Part shown: one piece after another, positions 41,256 through 54,026 of the stretch
How the letters are laid out: each line of letters opens with the position of its first letter
How positions within the stretch are numbered: position 1 is the first letter of the stretch
Source of the DNA: Crotalaria pallida
Taxonomy: Eukaryota > Streptophyta > Magnoliopsida > Fabales > Fabaceae
Length of the DNA stretch: 64,000 nucleotides
Assembly (NCBI GenBank): GCA_037953625.1
Contig: CM075651.1
Coordinates: forward strand, 151,668,001-151,732,000
Reading direction: 5' to 3'
The notes under the pieces: generated by a model
Database searches by the model: none
Told to the model about the DNA's origin: nothing
What the model saw: the letters and a program-made list of their open reading frames with translations, nothing else
Program-made: the position numbers and the translations under genes

Positions 41256-43324
41256 CTATGAAACAGAGAACCTTCTTCTTCTGGGCTTTGTCAAGTCAGG
41301 CCCATCATCAATATTGGACGTGTCCTTTGACCCATTCTTGAACGGGTTCAACTTGCCCAGTTTCTTGGACATTGACGAAAAGAACGTGGCCTTCTTCCCG
41401 GTTTCCTTCCCGGACGACGTCGTTGCATGACCGTTGTTCTTCTGCAAATCTGAAACGTACATCTTCATCTTCATCAGCTCCGAACGCAGCTCCTCGTTCT
41501 CCCTTATCAACGACACATCCGTCTGAAGCTGCTGATTCCTCGCCACCGCCGCTTTCGGTTCCTCCACCGCTCCACTCCTTAGCTGCAGCTGATCGAAGTA
41601 CAGCGCGTGAAGCACAATCTGCACTGGTAAGCGCTTGTTCTGCGACGCGTGAACACGCGCCTCGTAAGAAAGTTTGAGTGGGTCCATTACACTGCACACC
41701 TTCTCCCTTTCTATCTCATCCAGATTGGGGTGCACCTGCATCAACAACACGAAGGGTAAGACGGTAATTGACTATTTTAAAATTTGAACAGTTACTTTCA
41801 GTTACAATATTCCTTTACCTTGAGGTAAATATCTACGGCGCGGTAAAGATCGTCGTCGATTTTACGCGCGTGTTTGGGGATGAGGACAGCGATGCCGTTA
41901 AACTTTGAAATGGCGAGTTCGCCGTAGGCGGCGATCTCTGCGAGGTACTTATCTACGGTTTTGGCCACTCGCTGCATGGCGTTGCCGGTAAAGTCCTCCC
42001 TGAATTCACCGGAGCTAGAGTTGAACACGGACGTGCTCTTTTCTTTCTCCACGAAACCGGAGATGATTCTCCGCACACTGTCCAGATCCAAGAGTTTCTC
42101 GCCGTCGTAGGTGAACGAGAGAATAAGGAGATCGTCGACGGTTACGTGCTCAAGGATCTCTGATATTCGCTTCTCGAGCTCGCGCTTGCAGGTGGTGGAT
42201 GCGCGGAGGTAGATCGCGCAGCGGAGGAGGCAGCAGAGGAAGTTGATCGGAAAAGCAGCTTTCTCGGAGGGGAAGAGAGCTATGATGGACTGAAGAAGCT
42301 CGCGTTGCTGGATTCTTAAATCGGAATCTGAATCGCTAACATCAGACTGTTGGATTCTTCCACCGCCGCCGGACTGGTCCCGGACAAGTTCCCGGAGCGT
42401 GCGTTCTGTGTATGTTATCAACGCGCTGGCTATAGTTAGATACTTCGCTCCTCGGTTTTTCATGGCGACGATGACTTTCTCGAAGAAATCGACGTCGAGA
42501 GCTGCGAGCTCCTCCGTCCACCAGTTCGGCGGCGATCGGCTGGGAAAATGAGCCTCGCTGCAAGCTCTGGAGCTGACGGCTTCGACGCAGCGGTTGGTGA
42601 CTTTGAGATCGTCGGCGAAGGGGAGGAGCCTCCGGCATGACTTGAGAACATTGACTGCTCCGGAGAGACTGGCCAGAGCAACCTGAGAGAGGAAATCTTC
42701 GGTTCTTGCAGCGAGGTTGCCGTCGCAGTATTCTTCTGTCATCTGGAGGAACACGGCGGCGCAGTGCAGAGCAGCGACGTTGTTGACGGTGATCTCGAAG
42801 TTGACACCGTAACAGAACTTGGCAGCTTTCTCGAAAGCTTCTGCACCTCCTGGTATATCTGAGAGATCAACACTGGTGAGATCGCTCTCCCGTGATTCCA
42901 GTATCAGCTTTCTGATGTAGTTACTCTTTGCCACCAGCATGAACTGTTCACAGCAGTTACCACTTATTAAACTTGATCCTTATCCACACATGCACTAATC
43001 ATATTACTACAGCTATAATAATAATAATAATAATTTAATTTAATTTAACAACAATTGGCTTGCATTTCTGGTACCTTGTGGAGAGAATAACTAGCTTCTC
43101 CAACTTCAACTATGACATCGCTTGGTATATCTTGTGAGATAACCCTGCAACAATAATTCAAAATTGTTAACGTAAGTTCATTAGATGATATAGTCAACAA
43201 TATTAGAGTATAATAATTAACTAAGCATGGAGGAGTAGAAGAGGGGAGGGGAGGGGAGTGTTTACCATTGACCGGTTCTCTCCATGGCAAGGGAGAGTCT
43301 GCTGGGATTATTAGGAGCCGCCAT
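41256..43324 (-). CDS. RPT2: ROOT PHOTOTROPISM 2, NPH3/BTB family
   Basis: Signalling partner of phototropin photoreceptors at the plasma membrane; NPH3/BTB proteins act as substrate adaptors for CUL3 ubiquitin ligases. Four minus-strand exons, 43266-43324, 43075-43144, 41819-42943 and 41256-41735, splice in frame to 577 aa (Arabidopsis RPT2 is about 593). The N-terminus reads MERTGQWVISQDIPSDVIVE, then a BTB domain to about residue 130 (HKFMLVAKSNYIRKLI, KFCYGVNFEITVNNVAALHC). An NPH3 domain runs from about 190 to 465 (PPNWWTEELAALDVDFFEKV, KLSYEARVHASQNKRLP). A coiled coil follows (RENEELRSELMKMKMYVSDL). The tail SKKLGKLNPFKNGSKDTS...KPRRRRFSVS is diagnostic for RPT2 among family members. 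The basic-Ser C-terminus resembles the 14-3-3 docking site described in NPH3. The coding region is much more GC-rich than its flanks. Not related to the proteasome RPT genes. Confidence 0.95.
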
Positions 43325-45260
43325 GAGGAGCTGATGTTAGTTTGGTTTTGGGGTTTGACAGAAAGAATGGGGTTACATATATGGTGCTGGTTGGTTATGA
43401 ATTACTATGAATTATGATTATAAGGAGAAATTGAAACCCTGTAGCTGTAGCGACGCTTCATTATTATGGTTTTATCTTCTGAGTTGTGGTTTTTGTCTCC
43501 GTGGTGTGGTCCATATTTGTGACGTTTGCTTTTCACTAATTTGGTGTTATCACTTATCATTAGCTATTTTATCTTGTTTTTTTTTAATGATAATTAGCTA
43601 TTTTATCTTTCACGTAAAGTGATTACTGTACTACTCCATTTAAGGTCAGTTATTCTAAGTCATTTCCCTTGCCCTAATCTCCTAGTTGCTTCCTTACAAG
43701 TGGGACGACGATGCTGACATTTCATATTGGCTCCACGAGCAGATGTACTCGTAAGATTGACACATTAGAATCTTGATATTTGTCATTTAAATTTTTTTAT
43801 TTAATTTTTTTAACTTGAAAATAACAATTAGTGTCATAACTTTATGTGTTGGTTTGTAAGATTGTAAATCTCTAAATCATTTTTTTTACTCCACTCATGG
43901 ATCCGGTTAAAATTACATTTTATGGAAAGTTCTTTAATGATTTTTTTAAATTTATTTTGATATATTTTTTTAATTTTATATGTGAATTTTTTTTGCCACC
44001 ATCTTCAACTTTTATCTTGGTTCCCTATTTTACTTTATTTTGTTAGTGTTCATACCATTCAATCTATCATCATATTCGACTACCAATGCTCCATTGGCAT
44101 TGACACTAGCCGGTACAATCCTCTCATCATTATCAAGCCTAATCACATAAACTTTATCTTCAAAAATCAACATATTTAAGATGATAGGTGTATGTGGAAG
44201 CAGCGATGGCGATCATACATAAGGTTATGACTCTTTGAGGATTGAGATTGAAAGAAAAAAAAAACAAAATGACAATTTTGCCTTGTATTTCTAACCCACC
44301 ACAACTTATCATTATCTTCGCCAACAAACAACTATACTATAACATCTTAAATATTAGGAATGTTGGATATTGTTTACATAGTGATTGATTTCTTTATTAT
44401 ACATGAACTTACATTAAGTTTTAACCGAAACTACATACTACAATGAACTTTTTTTTTTCAAAGGAGGATGTATTATATATAATTAGCCACTTTGTACATT
44501 AACATCATTCAATTAGTCAATACAATGCATATGTTTTATTCATGATGAATAATGTAGGTTCGTTTAATCAGAAAAAATCTCTTTAATTTAATAATAAATT
44601 ATTAATTTATTGATCAATTAATACATTTATAAACTAGTACAGTACGTGGTCCTGTCATTATTAATTTATAGAGGTTTTACATGGATAAAAAGATGTTGGC
44701 CATTTTTTTGTCCGTATTATCAAAGCAAAATGTGTTGGGTCTGGACAAGCCACCAACTCTTATCACGTAAAATTTCGAACGAATCTTATTTAAAAAGTGA
44801 TCCACTGCACGTTTAAGTAAATAATATTTTATCAGAATTATATCCAGAATTGAGAAAAGTTCAGAGACTATTTAGTCACTTTCTTTTTTCAAAGATGAAA
44901 TTGTCAAGTAAACAAATTTTTTATGGACCACTTTGGGTTTTTATATTTTTCAATAACTAATTGCGAGCAGGTAAAAAATTTCAGTGACGAGTTTTGGCGT
45001 TTAGTCCTTTAAAATAATATTATGACAGTATTACTAAAAAAACAATTACATAATCATTTATCATCTATCAAGTAAGGTAATATGTAATTTTTTCCATGTT
45101 TTTGATATTATTTTAGAAGGATGATCAAATTTTTAAAAAATAAAAAATAAATAAGGTAATACGTTTTTAATATTTTGTCTCATAAATCAAATCATTTATC
45201 GATTGAGCAATTTAATGCATTATTCATTTATTATCCAATTGCATATCATAATAGTAGGAG
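43325..45260. other. Promoter side of RPT2 and gene-free stretch
   Basis: The first few hundred bases are the upstream region of RPT2. Beyond that is AT-rich DNA without a gene. A T-run followed by CAAAGGAGGATGTATTATAT at about 44450 could be a LINE 3' tail on the minus strand, but no target duplication was found. About 44860-45010 resembles part of a degenerate inverted-repeat element. Confidence 0.35.
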
Positions 45261-45267
45261 ATTAATA

Positions 45268-45425
45268 GGTGTGCATTGACGGTGTAAAGTTTTTTACACC
45301 ATCAATCCACCATCCACAATTTATTTGTATTACTTTTATCTTAATAGTCAATGATCATATATCCATAAATGACGAATGATGCATTGATTGTGTAAAAAAC
45401 TTTTAAACTGTCAATACACCGTCTA
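45268..45425. mobile_element. Small inverted-repeat element, ATTGACGGTGTAAA family
   Basis: Left GGTGTGCATTGACGGTGTAA and right AACTGTCAATACACCG mirror each other, with inner TTTTTTACACC and GTGTAAAAAAC also inverted. Same family as 3893-4035 and 54343-54492. Confidence 0.55.
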
Positions 45426-46047
45426 TTTTTTCTAATAGTATACAATTTCAAAATATTTTTATTTATTATTGTAACTTCATTTTGAAGTAATACATTTTTT
45501 TCAATTTTTTTACTATTTTTTGGACAGTGGGAGTTTTTTGCATTTCCATTTTACCCCTCCATTATTGTATTTGTACTATGTTAAGTGGCACTGATGATGG
45601 CACTGATGGTTGCTCCACCATCATTTTACCCCCTCAATAATGGCACTGATGATCTGAATTGAAGTTAAGTGGCTAAGTTTCATCAAATAAAACCCAACAA
45701 TTAAAAAGAATAACTGACGTAGACAAGTTATAACAAACGTGAGTTCACTTTAACCCTGAGCCGTAAGAGTCACGAGTCATATGTAACACATCTTAAATTA
45801 TAGAAATAATGTCCACTACCGCGTGAATTTTAAACATTGAGTGTGACAAAATGTTCCCCTCTCTATACTAGATGGTGTATCTTATCAAAATCAATATGTT
45901 TCCACGTTTATATTTCAAATTGAAAGGAAATTTGAGTGGTGAGAGCAGCCTAGATAGATAGATAGCAAGCCTAGAAAGGAGAGGTATAATACAAGTGAAA
46001 TAGTTCATGGAAGATAAAAAAAAAATATAAGAGGTGTTGTGGGTGTT
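45426..46047. other. No gene seen
   Basis: AT-rich DNA with a short local repeat (GGCACTGATGATGG, GGCACTGATG, GGCACTGATGAT at about 45587-45650). No coding potential. Confidence 0.35.
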
Positions 46048-46070
46048 ATCTCATATATAAAGGTCAAATT

Positions 46071-46190
46071 AACTTTTTTTTTTAAGCAAAAAATTTATTG
46101 ATAAAAGAGTACAAGAAGTACTCCAAAATTAGTACATATCCTGAGTTTAGACTAGTTTTTCATACATATAAGAGGATTTTTCATGCATAA
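46071..46190 (-). mobile_element. Very short LINE 3'-end insertion
   Basis: 120 bp flanked by a 23-bp direct repeat with one difference (46048-46070 and 46191-46213, ATCTCATRTATAAAGGTCAA...). On the minus strand it ends TTATCAATAAATTTTTTGCTT and an A-run, as plant L1 elements do. It is a 5'-truncated copy. Confidence 0.75.
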
Positions 46191-46213
46191 ATCTCATGTA
46201 TAAAGGTCAAATT

Positions 46214-46760
46214 GACCTATTGATGTATGATGATATACTATAATAATGGATTTTCAAACGAAAAACTTTGTCAACGATTCAAAAAATTTGGGATGCATGG
46301 GACCGAGGTATACTATATGTTAAAAAAAAATTCATGCATTTATAACAATAGTTCTCTAGCCTCGATTTAAATTATTAAAAAAAAAGTCATGGTTTAAATT
46401 GTATAATAAACAAGTAAAAAGGCATGACGATTAATAAGTTACAACATCATTATTTTTTTTTGAAATTAAGTTACAACATCATTAAAACGTCATGAAATAC
46501 AGGTTATAGTAGTTTATAGTCACAAATAGTTAAAGACCTATTAAAAAAATCATTTATTGAGTACTTACCATAAAACTTATTCCATTTCCTTTTTTTAATA
46601 AACCATTTTGATAACTTTATTTTGATTTTATTTATAAGATCATATTCGATTTTTAATGATATTATTTTTTTTTCAAAAATACATTTATTTACTCAATACT
46701 TTTATATGTGACTGTTAATGAATTTCTTATAATTAAAAGAGTAATTTATGTAAAATTAGA
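46214..46760. other. No gene seen
   Basis: AT-rich filler with a short local duplication (AAGTTACAACATCATTA at about 46437 and 46465). Confidence 0.35.
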
Positions 46761-47079
46761 CTTCCTTCATTCTTTACATGACTTTTGGCTTTTAAAGATG
46801 ATACGCACATATTAAGTTTTGTCTAAAATGTCTCTAATTAATCTTTATTGAAATTGTAGTAATATTTAATTTTTATTAAGAAGCTTGACCATCAATTAAT
46901 GTATAGTGGTTGAGGGATGAAAGAGAAGATAAAAGTCTAATCAATGATGATTAAGATAAATAATTGAATGAAGTGTTAAAATTGAGAAAAAAATATGATT
47001 AGACATTGAAATTTTAAAATAACAAAAGTTAGGAAATGAAAAAAAACTAAAAGACCAAAAATTAAAGAATGGAGGGAGT
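46761..47079. mobile_element. Stowaway-like MITE
   Basis: Left CTTCCTTCATTCTTTACATG and right ATTAAAGAATGGAGGGAG are diverged inverted repeats. The interior matches 40541-40887 (TTAATGTATAGTGGTTGAG, TCTTTATTGAAATTGTAG). Confidence 0.65.
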
Positions 47080-47187
47080 GCTAAATTTTGATGAATCTCA
47101 TGGATGGTAAAAAATTGCAAAATTAAAAAAAAATTAAGGAAACATGCATTTAATGATTTATTTAACACATCAACCAATTATTATATA

Positions 47188-47588
47188 CTCCCTCTGTCCC
47201 TGATTATAAGGCCCTCTTGGATAAAAAAAATTGGTCCTAAATATAAGACTCTCTTGTAATTTTTTCCAAAATTACCCTTACATTTAATTATTGTGGTCTA
47301 AGTTTTTGTGAGAAGAAATAAATAAAATTTTATTGGAATATGAAATAGAGTTTGTTTAATGAAGCTTATTTAATATGTAAATGACTTGGAAATTGATTTA
47401 CTACATTAAATATAGATGATGGGGTATGTAGGAATTAAATTAATCATTGAGAAATGAAAAAATTTATTATGTTCTAATAATTTTTAGAGAGATATTTTTG
47501 GAAGAACATATTAATTTTAATATAGAATTCAACAACATTGATGGACATAAAAATGCCCAAAAGGCGTTATAATTAGGGACGGAGGGAG
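47188..47588. mobile_element. Stowaway-like MITE
   Basis: Left CTCCCTCTGTCCCTGATTAT and right ATAATTAGGGACGGAGGGAG beside TA. It is the second copy of the element at 801-1203, with the internal blocks in the same order. Confidence 0.8.
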
Positions 47589-47725
47589 TACATTTTGCAT
47601 CGGAATCAATCATAATTCAAAGTTTGCAATTTCCAAACTTTTTCATTAATTATCTTAACTTTAGTTTAGAATGAAAATTTTTGTTAATTTTTAACATCTT
47701 TATAAAACGGAGAAAGTAACTAATA

Positions 47726-48009
47726 CTCCCTCCATTCCTTTTTATCTGTCATATTTAAAAAAAACACGCCCCTTAAGAAAATCAATCATTACATGGATTT
47801 TCAATACATTAATTATGTTTTTTCCCACTATACCCTTTCTCTTTCTATAATCATTAATTTTTCTCCACTACTTACGTAAACCAAGACTTATTAAATAGGG
47901 GCAAACATGGAAAATAGCATTTATTACACTCTTGAATTTCTCAATATGACAGATAAAAAGAAACAAAATAACTCTCCAAAAAACGACACTTAAAAAGGAA
48001 CGGAGGGAG
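47726..48009. mobile_element. Stowaway-like MITE
   Basis: Left CTCCCTCCATTCCTTTTTAT and right CTTAAAAAGGAACGGAGGGAG, next to TA on both sides. The interior is non-coding. Confidence 0.78.
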
Positions 48010-48117
48010 TAATATTTACTAGTTTTTTTATTTTCATGAATTTTTTCAAATTTTTTATAATAAAAACAAAAAAGAGTTTTTGCATTTACAATAATAACAG
48101 TTAAAGGAAAAAAATAT

Positions 48118-48380
48118 TACTATCTTTGTTTCTAAATATAAGATTTTTTTTCAGACTTTTATTTTGTTCATATTTATAAAATCATATATATCAATTTTCA
48201 ATGATAATTAATTACTTTTTTCACAAACACCCCTATTTATTTAACATTTTTTATCAGTGAAAATTTTGAAAATACATATCAAATATTCACATCTTCAATA
48301 CCATTAATTAAATTAACTAACTTTTTTAATAGACGTAAAATATACCAAAAGAGTCTTATATATAAAGATGAAAAAGTAAT
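48118..48380. mobile_element. Diverged Stowaway-like MITE
   Basis: Left TACTATCTTTGTTTCTAAAT and right CTTATATATAAAGATGAAAAAGTA keep the general pattern of the family but have drifted. Confidence 0.4.
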
Positions 48381-49100
48381 TTATAAAAAAATGCTAATCA
48401 ATGTACATAGACATTATTTAAAGAAGTAAAAAAAAAATTGTTTTTAGGACACCAGATGCATTCGGTGAAAGATGCCAATTCGATGAGGTGCATTGCATAG
48501 TTGTATGGATTCGACAAATCAAAGGATCTTGCTATCAAGTGTTTTAAGGGTAAGATTGACCTCAAAGATAGGTTTCAGGGACGACCGATCGCCTTGAGCT
48601 TGGGGTAAAAAAATCCCAAAAAATAAAAAATTATACGTTATTATTTAATTTAAATTTTTAAAAATCAACAATAATTAGATAAGAAAATAAAATACATTTT
48701 ACAATGTTATATTATGTATGTGTTCTTATATTTTTTTTTAAAAAAATTTATGTATATATTTTACTTTATTTTTTTAATATATTAAGGATTCTCGTATTTA
48801 TTTTTATCTTATATAAAAAAAGATTCTCATATTTATTTTGGCTCTTAAATTTTTTTGACTTTCTAATTTCTAATCAAATGTTAGTATAACAATTCCAGAC
48901 ACTTAACTTTTTTTAATTCATCAGGGGGTTTAATATTTTTTTTTGGCCTAGAACCCAAAAAAATGTTAGGATTGACCATACAAAAAGATACTTGTTAAAA
49001 TTATTATATATATAAAAAAAATCTCAAATTCTAATTTATTATTATTATTATTTTAAACATAAAAAATTATACTTTTAAATAACTTTTATCTACAATTGAT
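48381..49100. other. AT-rich gap, no gene seen
   Basis: A short less AT-rich patch at 48448-48600 reads like a decayed retroelement fragment (CAAATCAAAGGATCTTGCTA...) but I cannot assign a domain. Confidence 0.3.
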
Positions 49101-49119
49101 TTTTTTCACAAATATCCCG

Positions 49120-49290
49120 AACATTTGCCTAGCGGAAAATAAGAGAGTTCATGCATGATGCATGGCGCATGGGTTTGAATTCCCATCGAGAAATTCTTTC
49201 GTTCTATTGGTGACGGTGGTAGGGCTTTTATTGTGTCTCGGCCACTCAAAGTACGTGTGGTTAAGCCACGTCCAACAGCGACAGCCACTC
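49120..49290 (+). mobile_element. Possible SINE-like element
   Basis: TTGCCTAGCGGAAAATAAGA resembles an A box and GGGTTTGAATTCCCATCG a B box, about 40 bases apart. Boundaries and target duplication were not found, so this is tentative. Confidence 0.35.
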
Positions 49291-51723
49291 ATTCTGTTTA
49301 GGACAGAGACCTGCCACATCACCAACTAGCTAAAAGTCTCTCTGCCAATGCTGACATGACATGACATGTTTCTAGTGGGTGTCCACCTTTTATCCAGCAT
49401 GTTTTCAGATCAGCCAATTACTTTTCTCCACATCGTAATAGCACCTTTATCCTTCCCTACCGGTGAAATACCAACAGATACCGGAAATTAAAGTTTGGAT
49501 AATGTATCCTCAAGATCTCCCTTTCATTTGAAGGCCTCGTGAATTTTTGGGAGCTCATCATGGTGAGATTTGGACTCCATCGGTGTATTTTTAGTGGCCC
49601 TAATTTTTGTTTTTTCAAATATATAAATCTTTGAAGGCGATAATTTTTTATTAATAATTTATTCAATAATAAATTGCTTTTTTCATTTCATAATTTTTTC
49701 TTTTTAGCTTTTTTTTCCCATATTCCAAACTTTTATTCTCTTATAATTTCAATGCATAATCATTTTTTTAAAAATTTTAATCATTCTTTCAATTATTGTT
49801 TTACTTCTCGTTAATTCTATTTTTATGTTTTTTTCATCATTAAACTATTATACGTAAATTAATGAACACACTTAATGATAAAAATTATATACTACTGTAA
49901 TTTTCAATAAGAATTAAATAGGAACATATTAGACAAACTAAAACATATATATATATATATATCTTATAATAATCAACATTTTTTTAATATGTGTGCTCAA
50001 ACTTAAAAAGCCAAAAGATATAAAATGTATGAGGTATACTTAAAATGTTGATATAGGTATAAAAAATAGGTAGATCATTACCCGGTTTGATGACCGATAC
50101 AATTTTCATAACATTACTACTATCTAATTTGTTTTCTCTTATATTAAATTATGAGGTGATAATTTTTACTAATTTATTTGTTCGGGTTTCACCCCAACCC
50201 CCTTCCCTTCCCTCTTTTTCTTCTTCTTTTGGTGAAATTTTGAAAAGTTAAAAAGAAAATATGTTATTGATGCATGTATTACTTATATAATTATCCAATA
50301 ATCAAAATAATAGTTTATTGCATATTTTTTTATTGACCGATTATATAATAAAATAAACAATTTCAACTTTTTTATTTATATCTGTAATTTTAATTTGGGA
50401 TATTTTTTTTTAACATCGGAAAAAAGAAAGTAGTAATATTTAAAACATACAGTAGTAAATTTTATTACAAGAGATCAAATGATCAATAATGCTTGTTAAA
50501 TGTTCAACTCACGTCTTTTCATGACAGAGGGAATGACTCAGATTTGATCAAAATCCATCGTTTTTGTTTTGTCTTATTGCTGCACTAGTACTTTATTTGA
50601 ACATAATCTGGTTATGCTCAAATCCAACCAAAAACAACACCGTGAAGAGAAGGTACATACATTCACAAAATCTAACTGTTTTGATTTTAGGTTTTGACTT
50701 TTGTGATTGATCGATGTATCTGACCTAATTTCAAAGCAGTTGCTGATCGATACTTGGAGTAGTTCATTGTTCTTGTGGCTCCTATTTGTTGTATAGAGGA
50801 TTCATCCCGATGCGTGGCACCAAGTATAGAAGTTAGGAAAATATATACGTTGAAAGGGAAGATGGAAGTATTTATATTGTTTTTTTTGTTTAATTTTTTT
50901 TTTAAATCAAATTAATATACTAATTGGATCCAAGACATTAATTCGTAACGCTAGCATTGTTACATTTCAGTCTACAAACTCGTAGATCCTTCTTCTCCAA
51001 TGATGAAAAAGATTACTGTTCCAAGGTAATCATAAACTTAAATCCCTTGGGCAAAAGTTAGACTACTCTATTCCAAAGGAACAACTTCATTTCCATTTGC
51101 TTAACCAACTTCCTTGAGTTGTGAGGTGGCAATTTATACTATTCGATCATGCTTGTGTTTGTTCGGTTCGAGTACATGCTTTGACAATGCCATGCTAAAA
51201 CCGCAAAAAATGCTTTATAGGCTCGCACCATGAGTATTTAATGCTTTTGCGTGCCAGACCAATTACCATTTTAATATATATATATATATATAGACACGTT
51301 TGATAATATCTAATAATTGATAATAACACTAGTTATATGCATTAAATGACATCATCAATGATATATGTATTAATAAATAAATAAGCATTGTACATTGTAA
51401 TGAATCACTAGACCTTTTCTTTTTCTTCTAGTTTTGGGCAAAAAACTTAAAAAAAAAATAAAAAAATCGGGTTGACATGTCGTGTCGAGCTAACCCAACA
51501 AAAACCTAGACGTGTTCCGTATTTCTGCGAGCCGTGCTAAAAAAATGGATATAATTCATGTTCTAAAATTGTTGCCTAAATTCAATATTCTCTCATACTT
51601 ATTCAAAATTGTTGTGATTTTTTGTCAACTCTGTTGTCTACTCTATCGAGATTGAAGAGGATTGAGATAAAAATATTATGATTCTAATCGTCCTCAACGT
51701 ACTACTTGGTGAAAATATGAATT
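49291..51723. other. Gene-free stretch
   Basis: No supported gene. It holds short TA runs (about 49948 and 51278) and patches that look like decayed transposon ends, such as GTCGTGTCGAGCTAACCC at about 51479. A 69-codon frame at 49457-49666 has no recognisable motif. Confidence 0.35.
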
Positions 51724-51741
51724 CACTGTTTTGTATTTAAT

Positions 51742-51953
51742 GATGGAAATTCCTAAATCAAGAAGGCCCAACACAGTTGACAGATAGCTGAGTTTCTTAA
51801 CCATGATGTCAGGGTTCAAATGTCTGATCCCTTCTGTGAGTATGGAAAAGACTTTATTGATAAAGACAAAAGTTCACTCAGATGATCTCTATGCCTCGGA
51901 GGGGATTAGTCTTCGGCTATCGACTTTAGGATACCCTTGGTGGAAAAAAAAAA
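51742..51953 (+). mobile_element. tRNA-derived SINE (same family as 57522-57659)
   Basis: CCCAACACAGTTGACAGATA, then a B-box-like GGGTTCAAATGTC, then TCTATGCCTCGGAGG, GATTAGTCTTCGGCT and ATACCCTTGG before an A-run. It is flanked by an imperfect direct repeat ACTGTT(TT)GTATTTAAT (51724-51741 and 51954-51968). Longer than its sister copy by an internal insertion. Confidence 0.75.
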
Positions 51954-51987
51954 ACTGTTGTATTTAATTATAGAAAATAGATTTATG

Positions 51988-52171
51988 TTTTTCTTTTTTT
52001 AAAAAAAAAATCATTCAAAACGCAAGCCGAGCATAAAGTATATTCGTAGCCCAAAATATATAGTCTAAGAAGCAAACAAAAAACCATAACCAAAAATCAA
52101 AATACAGAAATGGGGAATGGAAATTAGCCCCAAAAACCCACCAACACACAACAATAGGAAAAAACAATATG
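51988..52171 (-). mobile_element. Small retroposon insertion with A-tail
   Basis: Flanked by the 13-bp repeat AAATAGATTTATG (51975-51987 and 52172-52184). It starts with a T-run on the plus strand, so its A-tail points to the minus strand. The body is unrecognised; probably a truncated LINE end. Confidence 0.6.
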
Positions 52172-52184
52172 AAATAGATTTATG

Positions 52185-53550
52185 GTATTCATGAGATGTA
52201 ACTTCATATTATTTTTTTTGGATTTGCAAAGACTATTCTTATGGCTATTTTGCAATATGATTGGTATAGAGTAAAACTGGATAACAAAATTTACATAGTA
52301 GTCTTCATTTTTCTTCTATTCAGCAGCAACACTAGAGAGATTTCAAATTCTCCATCCCAAATACATTGGTTCCTGAACTGTCATGTTAATTTGGAGAAAA
52401 AGTTTAATTAATAATAAAATTATACCATAACTATTCGACAATTTTACTATTTTAATATAGTGACATATTTCTTGACACAGCCATAATCAATCTCACTTCT
52501 TCAACACAGTATAATACTTCAAGCAAAATTTAGAGTGGCGGGTTCAGGTATCAACATTCCCATTCTTCTTAGCCAATTATCCTATGGAGAAACCTAAATC
52601 CACTTAACACGAGTTTCCCCACTTTGACGGATTATTATGGTTCATGTGGATAGTCACGAGATTTTTATTTATTTATTTTCGCATGACAACTTCTATTCTT
52701 CAGTTCCATATGGATTACACCATCGTGTGAACAACAACTAAAAAAAATCATGCAAGGATATTTTGAGTTCAAATAAAATATCTGAAAATATCTATTTGTA
52801 TGCTTTGATGGCTACTACTTTTTTTTTAGTCACTTTTAGAAAGATTGCTTTCATGCCAGGTCTTCTTCGGTAACAAAATATCAATTAAAATTCAATTTCA
52901 TGATAGTGAAGATATTTTGACTAGCTATTTCAAATCTCAATTGCTCGAAAATAATAATTTGCGAGGTACTTCTAATCGATTATAGGAAAAATTGGCGGTG
53001 TCTCTGAGTACCAGTTCAATTGGTAAAATTGTGAGAAATTGCAGAACATAGAATGTTGAAATAAGGATTTAGATCATGGTGAAAATGTTAAATACTTGTT
53101 TTTCCAAAAATAATACACTATTATTTGAGGAATGATTCAAATATCTATATATAGGGATCAAAGACTTACATGTAAATTTACACACAAGATTTTGACATTT
53201 TTTATTTTTTAAATTAAAAAATAAAATAAAAGAACATAAATAATAAGTAAGTGTCACAATCTTAAGCGTAGGTATCTTTGAATAGGTTTTTTAATCATTT
53301 TTTCCCTTCTTCTTCTTCTTATTATTATTTTTAAGTTACATTATTATTATTATTATTATTAGGGTTTTTTTCTTAACCTTAACTCTATCTTAGTCCCAAG
53401 GATAAGAACTCAAAAGTGGAAATGTTTCATAAGAAATTATATATTTAAGAAGTTGAAAGTTTATCATGTTTAGTCTTTAAAAAAAAATCATTTTCAAAGA
53501 TTAAGAAAACCTTATTTTTATTTGGGAAAATATTTTGCAATTGCTAAGGA
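52185..53550. other. No gene seen
   Basis: AT-rich sequence. Near 52995-53090 there is a weak A-box-like AGTTCAATTGGTAAAATTG that may be a degraded SINE. An ATT-rich microsatellite lies at about 53313-53362. Confidence 0.35.
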
Positions 53551-53554
53551 AATA

Positions 53555-53836
53555 CTCTATCCGTCTTTAAATATAAGATTCTATCAGTAAAATTCACGTC
53601 CATTTAGAAAGTTTATTAATATAGTTAATTACATTAAAAATATGAACATTTGATATTTTTTTTTTCAAAATTACTACCTTTATAATTATTATTATAATTT
53701 TTAAAAAATAACGAGTAAATAAAGATATTTATGAAAAAAAGTAATTAATTATCAATAAAATTAATAAAAAAAAAATCTTATAAGTAAGAATAAAATAAAA
53801 GTTTCTTAACGATTTTATATTTAAAAAGGGATGGGA
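53555..53836. mobile_element. Diverged Stowaway-like MITE
   Basis: Left CTCTATCCGTCTTTAAATAT and right ATATTTAAAAAGGGATGGGAG are inverted repeats. The interior is similar in layout to 1213-1490 (CACGTCCATT..AGAAAGT, GTAATTAAT). Confidence 0.55.
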
Positions 53837-54026
53837 GCATAAAAATGTTTTTATTTCCAACGACTAAAAATGGACACGAGTGGTTAATAATAATAATAAA
53901 AAAAAGGACACGAGTGGGCAAAAAAGAAAATAGTAAGATGAGACATTAAACTTGAGATCATTATTGTTTGTTCGGGATCATTTAAACACATACAGATGGT
54001 AAACTGTTCCGGTTGTAATGTATTTT

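Noticed and set aside
41308..42681. Long alternative frames on both strands across the RPT2 exons
   Set aside because: They are shadows of the GC-rich RPT2 coding sequence; the spliced RPT2 frame explains the region fully.
52995..53090. A-box-like AGTTCAATTGGTAAAATTG as a SINE
   Set aside because: No B box at the right distance and no target duplication.
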